Below, piece by piece: positions 14,712 to 21,391 of a stretch of 29,073 bases of DNA; the first letter of the stretch is position 1; each line of letters opens with the position of its first letter. Both the position numbers and the translations under genes were made by a program. Origin of the DNA: a virus; the IMG/VR virus record IMGVR_UViG_3300032213_002860, positions 1 to 29,073 of that record. The stretch is one strand, 5' to 3'. Under the pieces are notes generated by a model, which saw only the letters and a list, made by a program, of their open reading frames with translations, searched no databases and was not told the DNA's origin.

Positions 14712-16084
14712 CGTCCTCCCGGATATAGACCTTGGTAACTTTTGACCCAAGTTGACCCGGTCCATTCGTATTGTATTTCAGTTGTGATATTGGTAACATA
14801 CTGTGTGTTCTCTGGGCTACTGGTGCTGTCAAAACTAATTATCCATCTAGTACCATCATACTCAACAATATCATTGGCATGTGCCACCAAAGGTTGATTG
14901 TCAACTCCGGCCCAGGCACTGGCATAACCCTCGTTCCAGGTTCCGGTATCATCGGTAAACAGGTATCGTTGTCCAAGAGCGGCCGGAGTCAAGCCCGCGC
15001 CAGGCCCACTTTTTAGCGGATCAATAACTGCGTCAACTGGTGACAATGTGTTGCTGGGCACTGTATCGGGGTCGATACTAAACAACAAGAATCTGTCATC
15101 GGTAGGATCAAACGCAATAGTTCCTACCACTTCGGTTCCGTCATCCTGTTCCAGTTTGATCAAACTTATTCCTGGTCTTATTACTCCGTAAACACCGATC
15201 ACTGAGTGCCACAGCAAATTGCTTTCTGGGCTGGTAGGAGGCTCGAGGCTTGAATTAAGTTGATCAACCACCTGCGGCTCTCGCAAGGCCTGTAATTTAT
15301 TGCCTATCAACAAGACCTGGTAAGCATAAGGTGTAAACACTTGCCTGGTGCCCAACAAAAGATCACTGTCTAAAATTGCATTTGAAGCATCACCCTTGGC
15401 ATCAAATACCGACGCCACTATGCGTTCAACCACACCCAGTTTCTTGACCTTGGCTGGACTGCTGATCCAGATTGGTATATTGAAAGTAAGAGTAGCGATA
15501 TCTATGGGATTTTCTGTGCCCTGGGGTATGCTCCTACTGCTCCAATTTACCCGTTCAAGATCACAGGTGGTCAGGCTAGTCCAGTCTATGTAGTTGTCGG
15601 TGCTTTGTATTTCCAAAGCAGGATTGAACAGCACCAGGATCTGTTCCAGCAACTGCATTTTTTGATTGGTATTTGATGTCCAAATATCAAGATTCACAGT
15701 CAACTTGTAAGGCACAGGCATGAGACGCTCGATGGTAAAAGCATTGCCCTGTGTGGTCTCATAACTGTCAGTGGCCTCATCGTAGGTGCGCTGGCGCACT
15801 TGGATGTTGCTGACAAAATTGGGTTCTTGTATGCGTGGTCTATCATAGTCCAAGGCTGTGATATAAAAAGTCATCAACGGTGTGCTTGGCATGTCGTTGG
15901 CACTGTTTTGTTGCATTATGGTCTGTGCCTGACGGCTGGCATCGCCGTAACGCACTGGTACACGAACCAAGGTGTCCTCTTTGCCTGAGGAGTTTATACC
16001 ATAGGCCACTTGGAAGTTTGAAAAGATTCTAGCAAACTGCAACAAGAATCTACGTATCTGTTCGTCATAAAAAAATTGTGCCAT
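14693..16084 (-). CDS. gp15: Tail sheath stabiliser / tail terminator (T4 gp15-like)
   Basis: 463 residues; T4 gp15 has 272. The N-terminal 230 residues follow the T4 protein: FFYDEQIRRFLLQFARIFSN at 4-23 (T4 YFYNSSFRRYATLMGDLFSN), VRVPVRYGD, MTFYITALDYDR, the PVPYKLTVNLDIWTSNTNQK region with LLEQILVLFNPALEIQ, and IPIWISSPAKV where T4 has FEVNGWMYPPV. In T4 gp15 forms a hexamer that caps the sheath and tube and joins the tail to the neck. The extra C-terminal 200 residues include ALGQRYLFTDDTGTWNEGYA, a glycine-rich W/Y extension I associate with marine T4-like gp15. The start overlaps the gp14 stop by one base (TAATG). Virion location: top of the tail. Confidence 0.9.
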   Translation of the reverse strand: MAQFFYDEQIRRFLLQFARIFSNFQVAYGINSSGKEDTLVRVPVRYGDASRQAQTIMQQNSANDMPSTPLMTFYITALDYDRPRIQEPNFVSNIQVRQRTYDEATDSYETTQGNAFTIERLMPVPYKLTVNLDIWTSNTNQKMQLLEQILVLFNPALEIQSTDNYIDWTSLTTCDLERVNWSSRSIPQGTENPIDIATLTFNIPIWISSPAKVKKLGVVERIVASVFDAKGDASNAILDSDLLLGTRQVFTPYAYQVLLIGNKLQALREPQVVDQLNSSLEPPTSPESNLLWHSVIGVYGVIRPGISLIKLEQDDGTEVVGTIAFDPTDDRFLLFSIDPDTVPSNTLSPVDAVIDPLKSGPGAGLTPAALGQRYLFTDDTGTWNEGYASAWAGVDNQPLVAHANDIVEYDGTRWIISFDSTSSPENTQYVTNITTEIQYEWTGSTWVKSYQGLYPGGRWSLVL

Positions 16085-17469
16085 TATCGTCCTGGAGGTC
16101 TTGGATTGGGTGGTAGATTTCCACCTTGATCACCATTGTCAGCCTGTGGTTTGAGTATCTGGCTGAGACTCTGGCGGCTGGGTATGTTGCCCAGGTCAGT
16201 GGTTGGTACTGTATAGGTATTGTTGACAAAACCTGCACGTTGAGTCAATGCATCTTGAGCTAGATCTAGATCTGTTCGTACTGCATCTTCAATCTTGACC
16301 CAGCGACTTCCATCATAACGGAACAAGCGATTTGGGAAATAGTCCAAGCGCAAGGCATAATCACCGGCCACTGGGTTTGGAGGAAAGCTCACACCCGGAA
16401 CCACAGGCAATCCATTGGGCGGAATCAAGTATCCGGTGTCTGGGTCTACACTGTTGCTGAGATAGCCCAGAGTGTATCCCAAAGCCTTGGGAGTGATTCC
16501 TTCTCCGGTTTCGGTGCCGTCCGCTGTGACGTTGGTGTTGTCCACAGTCAATCCGGCCGAAGCAGGCTGTCCATCTTGTGTGGGCAAAATGTAAAATTTG
16601 GTTATGTCATAGCCCGACAATGGAACATCCGCATAGGCCTGGGTCAATATGGCATCGTTGATCTCCAGATCCTTGGGTCTGGTACTCATCTTGTCGCCCA
16701 CTGTGGTAGGAGTGGTTGGTGTCCAATAAGGCAGTCCTGTATTGGGGTTTACAGAGTCGATGGGCGTGCCCGCTGGCACATTGCCATTGGCAGTGTAATA
16801 TGTTCCGCCATTGTTGACCACAGTGCCATTGGGATAGTAGTTGCCAGGATCCCAAATGTTTTCTGGCATGAACGGCTGATCAATGATCTGTTTGTATTCT
16901 TGAGCGTTAACCATGGGTGTGGCCTTGATGCGCCACAGGTGTGGTTGCCAGGTTTGGCTAAATCCTTCACTGGCAAAATTGCCATCTTGTATCACATAGT
17001 ATCTAGGCAAGGCCTTGGGAATAGAGCGATCCAAGGGATGGTAGTCTGTTAAGTTTGGCACTTCAATCACATCACCACTCATGAGCTTGCGACCCAAGGT
17101 ATCAATCATGTTGTTGTAATGGAATGTGATAAACAAGGTATCGCCATTCAAGAACAGTCCAAACTGTGTGAGATCAAAATCTATGTCTTGTGTTCTGTAC
17201 ACACCACGCATGACAAACACGTCTGGATCGTAGGCACGATCGCGATTTTCCAACAGCAACAAATCTTCAATAAACAAGGGATTGGTACTGTCGTAAATGG
17301 GCAATGTGGCATTGCCCGGAGTGTTGGCCTGATCTGGATCCACAATAGGCCCTAGATATTTGTGTATATAAATGTCAATTCCGCCCACAGTGAACATTTC
17401 ACTGATGTTGCGATCAAGATACTGGTAATCATTGGTGCGATTGGGACGATATAAGCTCAGGCGTGGCAT
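16084..17469 (-). CDS. gp14: Neck protein (T4 gp14-like)
   Basis: 461 residues; T4 gp14 has 256. The N-terminal core (MFTVGGIDIYIHKYLGP at 25-41, LLENRDRAYDPDVFVMRGVY at 72-91, then GDVIEVPNLTDYHPLD and PRYYVIQDGNFASEGFS) and the C-terminal part (DYALRLDYFPNRLFRYDGSR, WVKIEDAVR, RQSLSQILK) fit the neck protein of marine T4-like phages. In T4 gp14 sits on gp13 and closes the connector after packaging. Residues 204-250 (WDPGNYYPNGTVVNNGGTYY, then YW at 248-249) resemble a small carbohydrate-binding module 5/12. A late promoter ends 7 nt before the ATG and no Shine-Dalgarno is visible. It is the first gene of a minus-strand operon with gp15 and the NUDIX enzyme. Confidence 0.85.
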   Translation of the reverse strand: MPRLSLYRPNRTNDYQYLDRNISEMFTVGGIDIYIHKYLGPIVDPDQANTPGNATLPIYDSTNPLFIEDLLLLENRDRAYDPDVFVMRGVYRTQDIDFDLTQFGLFLNGDTLFITFHYNNMIDTLGRKLMSGDVIEVPNLTDYHPLDRSIPKALPRYYVIQDGNFASEGFSQTWQPHLWRIKATPMVNAQEYKQIIDQPFMPENIWDPGNYYPNGTVVNNGGTYYTANGNVPAGTPIDSVNPNTGLPYWTPTTPTTVGDKMSTRPKDLEINDAILTQAYADVPLSGYDITKFYILPTQDGQPASAGLTVDNTNVTADGTETGEGITPKALGYTLGYLSNSVDPDTGYLIPPNGLPVVPGVSFPPNPVAGDYALRLDYFPNRLFRYDGSRWVKIEDAVRTDLDLAQDALTQRAGFVNNTYTVPTTDLGNIPSRQSLSQILKPQADNGDQGGNLPPNPRPPGR

Positions 17470-17476
17470 AGTCGAG

Positions 17477-17483
17477 TATTTAT
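17477..17483 (-). promoter_or_regulatory. Late promoter for gp14 (ATAAATA)
   Basis: The minus strand reads ATAAATA followed by CTCGACT and then the gp14 ATG. With the T4 geometry (start about 6-7 nt after the element) transcription would begin at or one base before the start codon, giving a leaderless mRNA. It lies back-to-back with the sigma70 promoter of the 17528 gene in a 58-bp intergenic space. Confidence 0.65.
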
Positions 17484-17491
17484 GGGTAGAA

Positions 17492-17520
17492 TTGACTGAG
17501 AACTCAAAAGCCGGTATAAT
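17492..17520 (+). promoter_or_regulatory. Near-consensus sigma70 promoter
   Basis: TTGACT (17492-17497), a 17-bp spacer, and TATAAT (17515-17520). The expected transcription start is about 7 nt further on, at the ATG at 17528, so the transcript would be leaderless. It is recognisable by the host RNA polymerase and therefore probably an early phage promoter. Confidence 0.85.
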
Positions 17521-17527
17521 TATCTAC

Positions 17528-17782
17528 ATGGAACAATTATTGGATCGCCTGGACAAAATTGAACGTGCTATCCCCACTATCAAAAACAAAGTAGCTCGCC
17601 GTGACCTGCTCAAAATGCTACGCAACATCGATACTGCTATCAATGCAATCAGCAAAGAAAGTGTAGAATGTCGCAGATTACATCGCGAAACTGGACACTA
17701 CAGAGAATTGATCAAAAAAGCCGAAGATCTCATAACTAACCTGGAGCAACACCTTACTTTTGCGGCACTTTTAAGCGGTTGA
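17528..17782 (+). CDS. Small helical protein of unknown function (84 aa)
   Basis: Begins MEQLLDRLDKIERAIPTIKN and is charged and helical throughout, with heptad-like spacing of Leu/Ile (LLDRLDKIERAI, LLKMLRNIDTAI, LIKKAEDLITNLEQHL), so a coiled coil is likely. Two Cys/His pairs are not arranged as a zinc site. I do not recognise the family. I chose the ATG at 17528 because the frame upstream of it runs through the promoter. A near-consensus sigma70 promoter with the ATG near +1 suggests early leaderless expression. Its stop codon TGA is part of the -35 hexamer of the next promoter. An early regulatory or host-interaction protein is possible. Confidence 0.7.
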   Translation: MEQLLDRLDKIERAIPTIKNKVARRDLLKMLRNIDTAINAISKESVECRRLHRETGHYRELIKKAEDLITNLEQHLTFAALLSG

Positions 17783-17807
17783 CTAAAAAAGACCAAAGTG
17801 CTATAAT
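17779..17807 (+). promoter_or_regulatory. Sigma70 promoter with extended -10
   Basis: TTGACT (17779-17784), a 17-bp spacer, and TATAAT (17802-17807) preceded by TGC, which gives an extended -10. The -35 contains the stop codon of the 84-aa gene. It lies 25 bp before the 17832 gene, which has an AGGAG ribosome-binding site. Confidence 0.9.
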
Positions 17808-17831
17808 ATATTTTTACAATCAGGAGAGCCC

Positions 17832-18977
17832 ATGAACGCACGAGCCGCCACTGTGATCAAACCCTTGAATCCCAAAGGTGCAGAAACCAAATATGTTGGG
17901 CACGAGCCTGACTGGAAATTTCAACCCACAGAAGAAAACCGCATCAGTGCTTTCAGCAAGGCCTTTGCCTGGTATAACTATCACTATGGCAAACGAGATG
18001 CCAAAGACATGCTGTGCCAGTACCTGGACGTCAATCATCGAGCCAAAGATGCCAAACTCATGCGAGGCATTCCAGACAGCCAAATTCGTTTGACTCCGGC
18101 CTGGGTATGTAGGATGACCTTGATGGGCCTGCAACTCAACGAGCATGAACAGTGCATCATTGACGAACAGATTGCCACGATGCTAAAAATCAAACAAGAA
18201 GTCAAAAAGGTCATCAACGAAGCCGAAGTGGCCGTGGCAAAACTGACCATACAAGATCACCTGCGTGAGAAAGTTTCGGAATGTGCTGGCGAACTAGAAG
18301 GCATGTTCGATGAGTTCGTCAAGGCCGGAGCCAAGATGACCGCAGACTGGAAACCCATAGCACAGATTCGTGGCATGAACATCAGTCCCAACATGGTAGG
18401 CACCATTGCTGATGTGTGGAAAAAGAAGTTGGTCGAATTTGAGGCAGTGTTAGAAGGCACCGATGCAGACCTAGTGGAAGGCTACAGCCACTTGAACAAA
18501 AATCAAATCAAACAGTGCATCAAGTTCATTGAACAGGTAATCGCCGACTGTGGCAATTATGTACAGATCAAAAAAGTGGAACGCAAACCAAGAGCCAAGA
18601 AAGCAGTCAGCCCAGAAAAACTTTCAGCCAAGTTCAAGTATCTCAAAGACTTTGCTGAACTCAAGCTGACCAGTATAGCACCTGCACAGTTGGTCAATGC
18701 TGGCGAAGCCTGGTTGTATGATACCAAAAAACGCAAGTTGATCCATGTCATGGCTGATGCCCATCTTGGCACATTCAGTGTCAAAGGATCAGCTGTTGTG
18801 GGATTTGATACCATGCAAACTGTACAAAAAACTCTACGCCGTCCAGCAGAACAGCTCAAAGAGCTATTAGCAGGTGGTAAACCCGCGGCTCGCAAATTGT
18901 TTAAGGACATAAAAGCCACAGAAACCAAGTTCAACGGGCGCGGCAACGAGAATCTGATCATACTGAAAGCCTGGTAA
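17832..18977 (+). CDS. Conserved hypothetical protein, probably early (381 aa)
   Basis: The start has an AGGAG site 6 nt upstream. The N-terminal 130 residues are a compact mixed domain (YVGHEPDWKF at 21-30, then AFAWYNYHYGKRDAKDML, PDSQIRLTPAWVCRM). Residues 130-260 are helical and charged, followed by a Lys/Arg-rich linker (KKVERKPRAKKAVSPEKL) and a C-terminal domain with GEAWLYDTKKRKLIHVMADA and KGSAVVGFDTMQT. I recall similar unassigned proteins in marine T4-like phages, but no function. The basic linker suggests nucleic-acid contact; this is inference. It has its own strong sigma70 promoter, and its stop codon forms part of the late promoter of gp13. No signal peptide or membrane segment is seen. 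Confidence 0.75.
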   Translation: MNARAATVIKPLNPKGAETKYVGHEPDWKFQPTEENRISAFSKAFAWYNYHYGKRDAKDMLCQYLDVNHRAKDAKLMRGIPDSQIRLTPAWVCRMTLMGLQLNEHEQCIIDEQIATMLKIKQEVKKVINEAEVAVAKLTIQDHLREKVSECAGELEGMFDEFVKAGAKMTADWKPIAQIRGMNISPNMVGTIADVWKKKLVEFEAVLEGTDADLVEGYSHLNKNQIKQCIKFIEQVIADCGNYVQIKKVERKPRAKKAVSPEKLSAKFKYLKDFAELKLTSIAPAQLVNAGEAWLYDTKKRKLIHVMADAHLGTFSVKGSAVVGFDTMQTVQKTLRRPAEQLKELLAGGKPAARKLFKDIKATETKFNGRGNENLIILKAW

Positions 18978-18980
18978 ATA
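18974..18980 (+). promoter_or_regulatory. Late promoter overlapping a stop codon (GTAAATA)
   Basis: GTAAATA followed by C; its TAA (18975-18977) is the stop codon of the 381-aa gene. It lies 21 nt before the gp13 ATG. A hairpin (AGGGAAC/GTTCCCT, 18982-19000) lies between promoter and start codon. Confidence 0.55.
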
Positions 18981-18981
18981 C

Positions 18982-19000
18982 AGGGAACACGGAGTTCCCT
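18982..19000 (+). promoter_or_regulatory. Hairpin presenting the gp13 ribosome-binding site
   Basis: A perfect 7-bp stem AGGGAAC/GTTCCCT with loop ACGGA ends one base before the gp13 ATG (19002). The GGAG ribosome-binding core lies at the loop/stem junction (18991-18994). Such a structure could tune gp13 translation or bind a regulatory protein. Confidence 0.55.
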
Positions 19001-19001
19001 A

Positions 19002-19781
19002 ATGACAGCACAAAGCACCCAAGCCCAAAACAGCCTAGAAACACTCAAACAACAACTGTTTGATTATGTGCGCCTGACCCTGGGTGATCAGATTGTGGAT
19101 CTTGAACTGGATGCCGAACACTACGAAGCAGCTTATCAAAGGACCATTGGTGTGTATCGTCAACGAGCACAAAATGCCTATGAAGAAAGCTATACCTTCA
19201 TGGAACTTGTGACCAATGTCAATATCTATACCTTGCCTCAAGAAGTTATCAGTGTGCGACAGATCTTTCGTAGAACTTTTGGTGACTCGACCGGTCCATT
19301 TGCCAGTAACTTTGATCCGTTTAGTCAAGCCAGCATGAATGTGTATCTCATGAACTTCAACGTGGCCGGAGGTCTTGCCACTTATGATTTTTATAGCCAG
19401 TACGTGGAACTGGCTGGGCGCATGTTTGGTGCCTACATGAACTATACTTGGAATCCTGTGACCAAGAAACTGCAACTGATTCGTGATCCCAAAGGCACCG
19501 GTGAAAACGTTCTACTTTGGACCTACAACTTGAAACCCGAGTTCAATCTCCTGCAAGATTTCCAGATACAACAATGGCTCCGCGACTACATGGTAGCCGC
19601 CTGCAAAATGATCATCGGCGAAGCCCGAGAAAAATTTGGAATGTATGCTGGCCCACAAGGCGGTAGCCAACTCAACGGCACACAACTCAAAACCGAAGCA
19701 CAGACACAAATGGACAGCCTGATCGAGCAACTCAAAAACTATGTAGACGGCAGCCAACCCATCACGTTCGTCATAGGTTAA
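19002..19781 (+). CDS. gp13: Neck protein (T4 gp13-like)
   Basis: 259 residues; T4 gp13 has 309. The start LKQQLFDYVRLTLGDQIVDL (15-34), then AEHYEAAYQRTIGVYRQRAQ and EESYTFMELVTNVNIYTLPQ, follows the gp13 pattern of a short helical N terminus that introduces the connector-binding fold. The later segment YVELAGRMFGAYMNYTWNPV with LQLIRDPKGTGENVLLWTYN, and the C-terminal LRDYMVAACKMIIGEAREKF, also fit the family. In T4 gp13 binds the portal ring after DNA packaging and recruits gp14. Here it is separated from gp14/gp15, which lie on the other strand. The start has a GGAG site in a hairpin loop and a late promoter upstream. Confidence 0.82.
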   Translation: MTAQSTQAQNSLETLKQQLFDYVRLTLGDQIVDLELDAEHYEAAYQRTIGVYRQRAQNAYEESYTFMELVTNVNIYTLPQEVISVRQIFRRTFGDSTGPFASNFDPFSQASMNVYLMNFNVAGGLATYDFYSQYVELAGRMFGAYMNYTWNPVTKKLQLIRDPKGTGENVLLWTYNLKPEFNLLQDFQIQQWLRDYMVAACKMIIGEAREKFGMYAGPQGGSQLNGTQLKTEAQTQMDSLIEQLKNYVDGSQPITFVIG

Positions 19782-19806
19782 ACATCCGTAGATTTCTACC
19801 AAAATT

Positions 19807-19826
19807 CATGCTATACTCTTAGCATG
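19807..19826 (+). promoter_or_regulatory. Extended -10 promoter inside an inverted repeat
   Basis: TGC-TATACT (19809-19817) is an extended -10 with only a weak -35 (TAGATT at 17-bp spacing). The ATG at 19824 falls about where transcription should start. The element lies inside a perfect inverted repeat: CATGCTA (19807-19813) and TAGCATG (19820-19826), whose right arm includes the start codon. A repressor operator is possible. Confidence 0.6.
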
Positions 19827-20345
19827 AGCTCATTGATGATTGACATAGAAGGACTGGCCACTGGTCCAGATGCTACCATACTGACCATAGCCGCACAGAG
19901 CTTTGATCCTTTTGGTTCCGGTTATTATGACCGCCAATACTATGCTAGGATCACTCTAGAAAGCCAAGAAAACCGCGCAATAGAACAAGGCACACTGGAT
20001 TGGTGGTCAACCCAGAAAGAAGCACAGACCGAAGCCTTCATGGAAGAAGGTCGTGTGGATCTGGACCAAGCACTTGATAGCTTGTACAAGTTGGCCTGGC
20101 AACACAAATTTATCTGGGCAAATGGGCCCACCTATGACATGAACATTCTTGAGCATGCCTACAAATCATATGGCAAAAGTTTGCCTTGGCAGTTTTACAA
20201 TGTGCGTGATGCTAGAACCATCTACAGTTTATGGCCCGCCTTGCCCAGGCCACCTACCAGTCATCATGCCTTGGAAGACTGCCGCAGACAGATAGACATG
20301 TTGCAGGCCACACTGCGACATTTAAACGTAAAGGAACTAAAATGA
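19824..20345 (+). CDS. dexA: DEDDh 3'-5' exonuclease (DexA-like)
   Basis: 173 residues; T4 DexA has 227. The exonuclease motifs are complete: D7 and E9 in MIDIEGLATGPDATILTIAA, D105 in WANGPTYDMNIL, and H147...D152 in SHHALEDC. The T4 signature TLDWWSTQKEAQTEA (57-71) and VRDARTIYSLW (127-137) also parallel T4 DexA. T4 DexA is a 3'-5' single-strand-preferring DNA exonuclease that helps degrade host DNA; this short form could also act on RNA. The stop overlaps the next start (ATGA), so it is translationally coupled to the kinase gene. The promoter lies directly before the ATG, which predicts a leaderless mRNA. Confidence 0.85.
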   Translation: MSSLMIDIEGLATGPDATILTIAAQSFDPFGSGYYDRQYYARITLESQENRAIEQGTLDWWSTQKEAQTEAFMEEGRVDLDQALDSLYKLAWQHKFIWANGPTYDMNILEHAYKSYGKSLPWQFYNVRDARTIYSLWPALPRPPTSHHALEDCRRQIDMLQATLRHLNVKELK

Positions 20346-21004
20346 TCATTGGAGTATGCGGACTCATAGGCGCCGGCAAAGATACCATAGCAGACTATCT
20401 AGTAAACATACATCAATTCCGCAGAGAAAGTTTTGCCAACACGCTAAAAGATGCTGTGGCCAGTGTGTTTGGTTGGGATCGAGAACTGTTAGAGGGTCGT
20501 ACACGGCAAAGCCGGGCTTGGCGTGAACAAGTGGATCCATGGTGGGCTGGACGCTTGAACATGCCAGATCTTACTCCTCGTTGGGTTTTACAATACTGGG
20601 GCACCGAAGTAGTACGCAAAGGTTTTCACGATGATACCTGGATCGCTAGTTTGGAAAACAAACTACGCACAACCACCGACGATGTTGTGATTTCAGATTG
20701 CAGATTTCCCAACGAAATTGCCGCTATCAAACGAGCCGGCGGAATAGTGATCAGAGTTCATAGAGGACCCGACCCTGCGTGGTATCATTTGGCAGAAATA
20801 GCGAATTCTGGCCCGCATAATTTAAAGTGGACTACCAGCAAAATTGAGTTGGAAAAATATACTATACATGCCAGTGAAACTGCCTGGATTGGCACGCAAT
20901 TTGATGCTGTGTTGGACAACAACTCAAGCATGGACAATTTGTATGCCCAGATCACACGTCTGGTTCAAGATCTCCCCAGGCCCAGGGCCGATCTAGTCGT
21001 TTAA
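20342..21004 (+). CDS. gp1: Deoxynucleoside monophosphate kinase (T4 gp1-like)
   Basis: 220 residues; T4 gp1 has 241. The P-loop GLIGAGKDT (7-15) is followed by RRESFANTLKDAVASVFGWD and the acceptor/lid region TPRWVLQYWGTEVVRKGFHD (78-97), with SDCRFPNEI at 118-126. These are family hallmarks. The enzyme phosphorylates dNMPs, in T4 including hydroxymethyl-dCMP, to feed phage DNA synthesis. The ATG at 20342 is in the 4-bp overlap with dexA; upstream in-frame ATGs lie inside dexA and are not supported. The 3' end overlaps the convergent HNH-like gene by 53 bp. Pairing with a host-DNA exonuclease fits nucleotide salvage. Confidence 0.9.
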   Translation: MIIGVCGLIGAGKDTIADYLVNIHQFRRESFANTLKDAVASVFGWDRELLEGRTRQSRAWREQVDPWWAGRLNMPDLTPRWVLQYWGTEVVRKGFHDDTWIASLENKLRTTTDDVVISDCRFPNEIAAIKRAGGIVIRVHRGPDPAWYHLAEIANSGPHNLKWTTSKIELEKYTIHASETAWIGTQFDAVLDNNSSMDNLYAQITRLVQDLPRPRADLVV

Positions 21005-21296
21005 CGTCCTCCACGCAGTTCAAACATATTGTTTTCAAATTCCTTGGGCCGGTATTGTGTAGATTACCGTCCACGTGATAAACCAGCAACTGGCCAGCAT
21101 ATTTGCTTCTGAAACCACACTTGTCGCAGGCCAATTTCTTTTTGTAGCCGGAACTTTTCCATCGGCTTTCGGGTGGTTTCTGCTTGCGTTCTCTCTTGAT
21201 GCAGTATTCGCACAGTCGTCGATACTGCGTGGAATTTTTCCTATGATAAGCTATGGCTCTGGGCCTTTGCCTGCAGTTTTGGCATATGGGTCGCAT
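20952..21296 (-). CDS. Zinc-binding HNH-like protein (114 aa)
   Basis: Two zinc sites are visible: C5/C8 with C29/C32, and C57/C60 with C91/C94. The second pair flanks LLVYHVDGNLHNTGPRNLKT with H74, D76, N78 and N86, the pattern of an HNH (beta-beta-metal) nuclease. Similar small zinc proteins occur as unassigned genes in marine phages. It could be a homing-type endonuclease or a structural zinc protein. It lies antisense between gp1 and gp18, overlaps the end of gp1 by 53 bp, and has a TTAAATA element 4 nt before its ATG with no ribosome-binding site. Opposite orientation to both neighbours fits an insertion, but no repeats at the borders were seen. Confidence 0.75.
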   Translation of the reverse strand: MRPICQNCRQRPRAIAYHRKNSTQYRRLCEYCIKRERKQKPPESRWKSSGYKKKLACDKCGFRSKYAGQLLVYHVDGNLHNTGPRNLKTICLNCVEDVKRLDRPWAWGDLEPDV

Positions 21297-21300
21297 GTGT

Positions 21301-21307
21301 TATTTAA
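21301..21307 (-). promoter_or_regulatory. Late-type promoter core before the HNH-like gene
   Basis: The minus strand reads TTAAATA, ending 4 nt before the ATG at 21296. It is too close for a normal leader, so either the mRNA starts within or at the start codon or the match is chance. Confidence 0.35.
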
Positions 21308-21358
21308 ACAAAAACCTACTAGTAGGGATATGAATTGGCCAGATTTTTCTCTTTGGCA

Positions 21359-21365
21359 ATAAATA
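21359..21365 (+). promoter_or_regulatory. Late promoter for the tail operon (ATAAATA)
   Basis: ATAAATA lies 26 nt before the gp18 ATG, followed by an AAGGA ribosome-binding site at 21381-21385. It should drive high late expression of the sheath gene. Confidence 0.65.
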
Positions 21366-21391
21366 TAAACAACTAGAAAAAAGGATTTACC

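Noticed and set aside
17432-17527. Upstream in-frame ATG for the 84-aa gene
   Set aside because: It would run through the gp14 start, the late promoter and the sigma70 promoter; the ATG at 17528 fits the promoter geometry.
21075-21362. Plus-strand 95-codon frame opposite the HNH-like gene
   Set aside because: The minus-strand frame shows zinc-site cysteines and HNH-like residues; the plus-strand frame is its shadow, without a ribosome-binding site.
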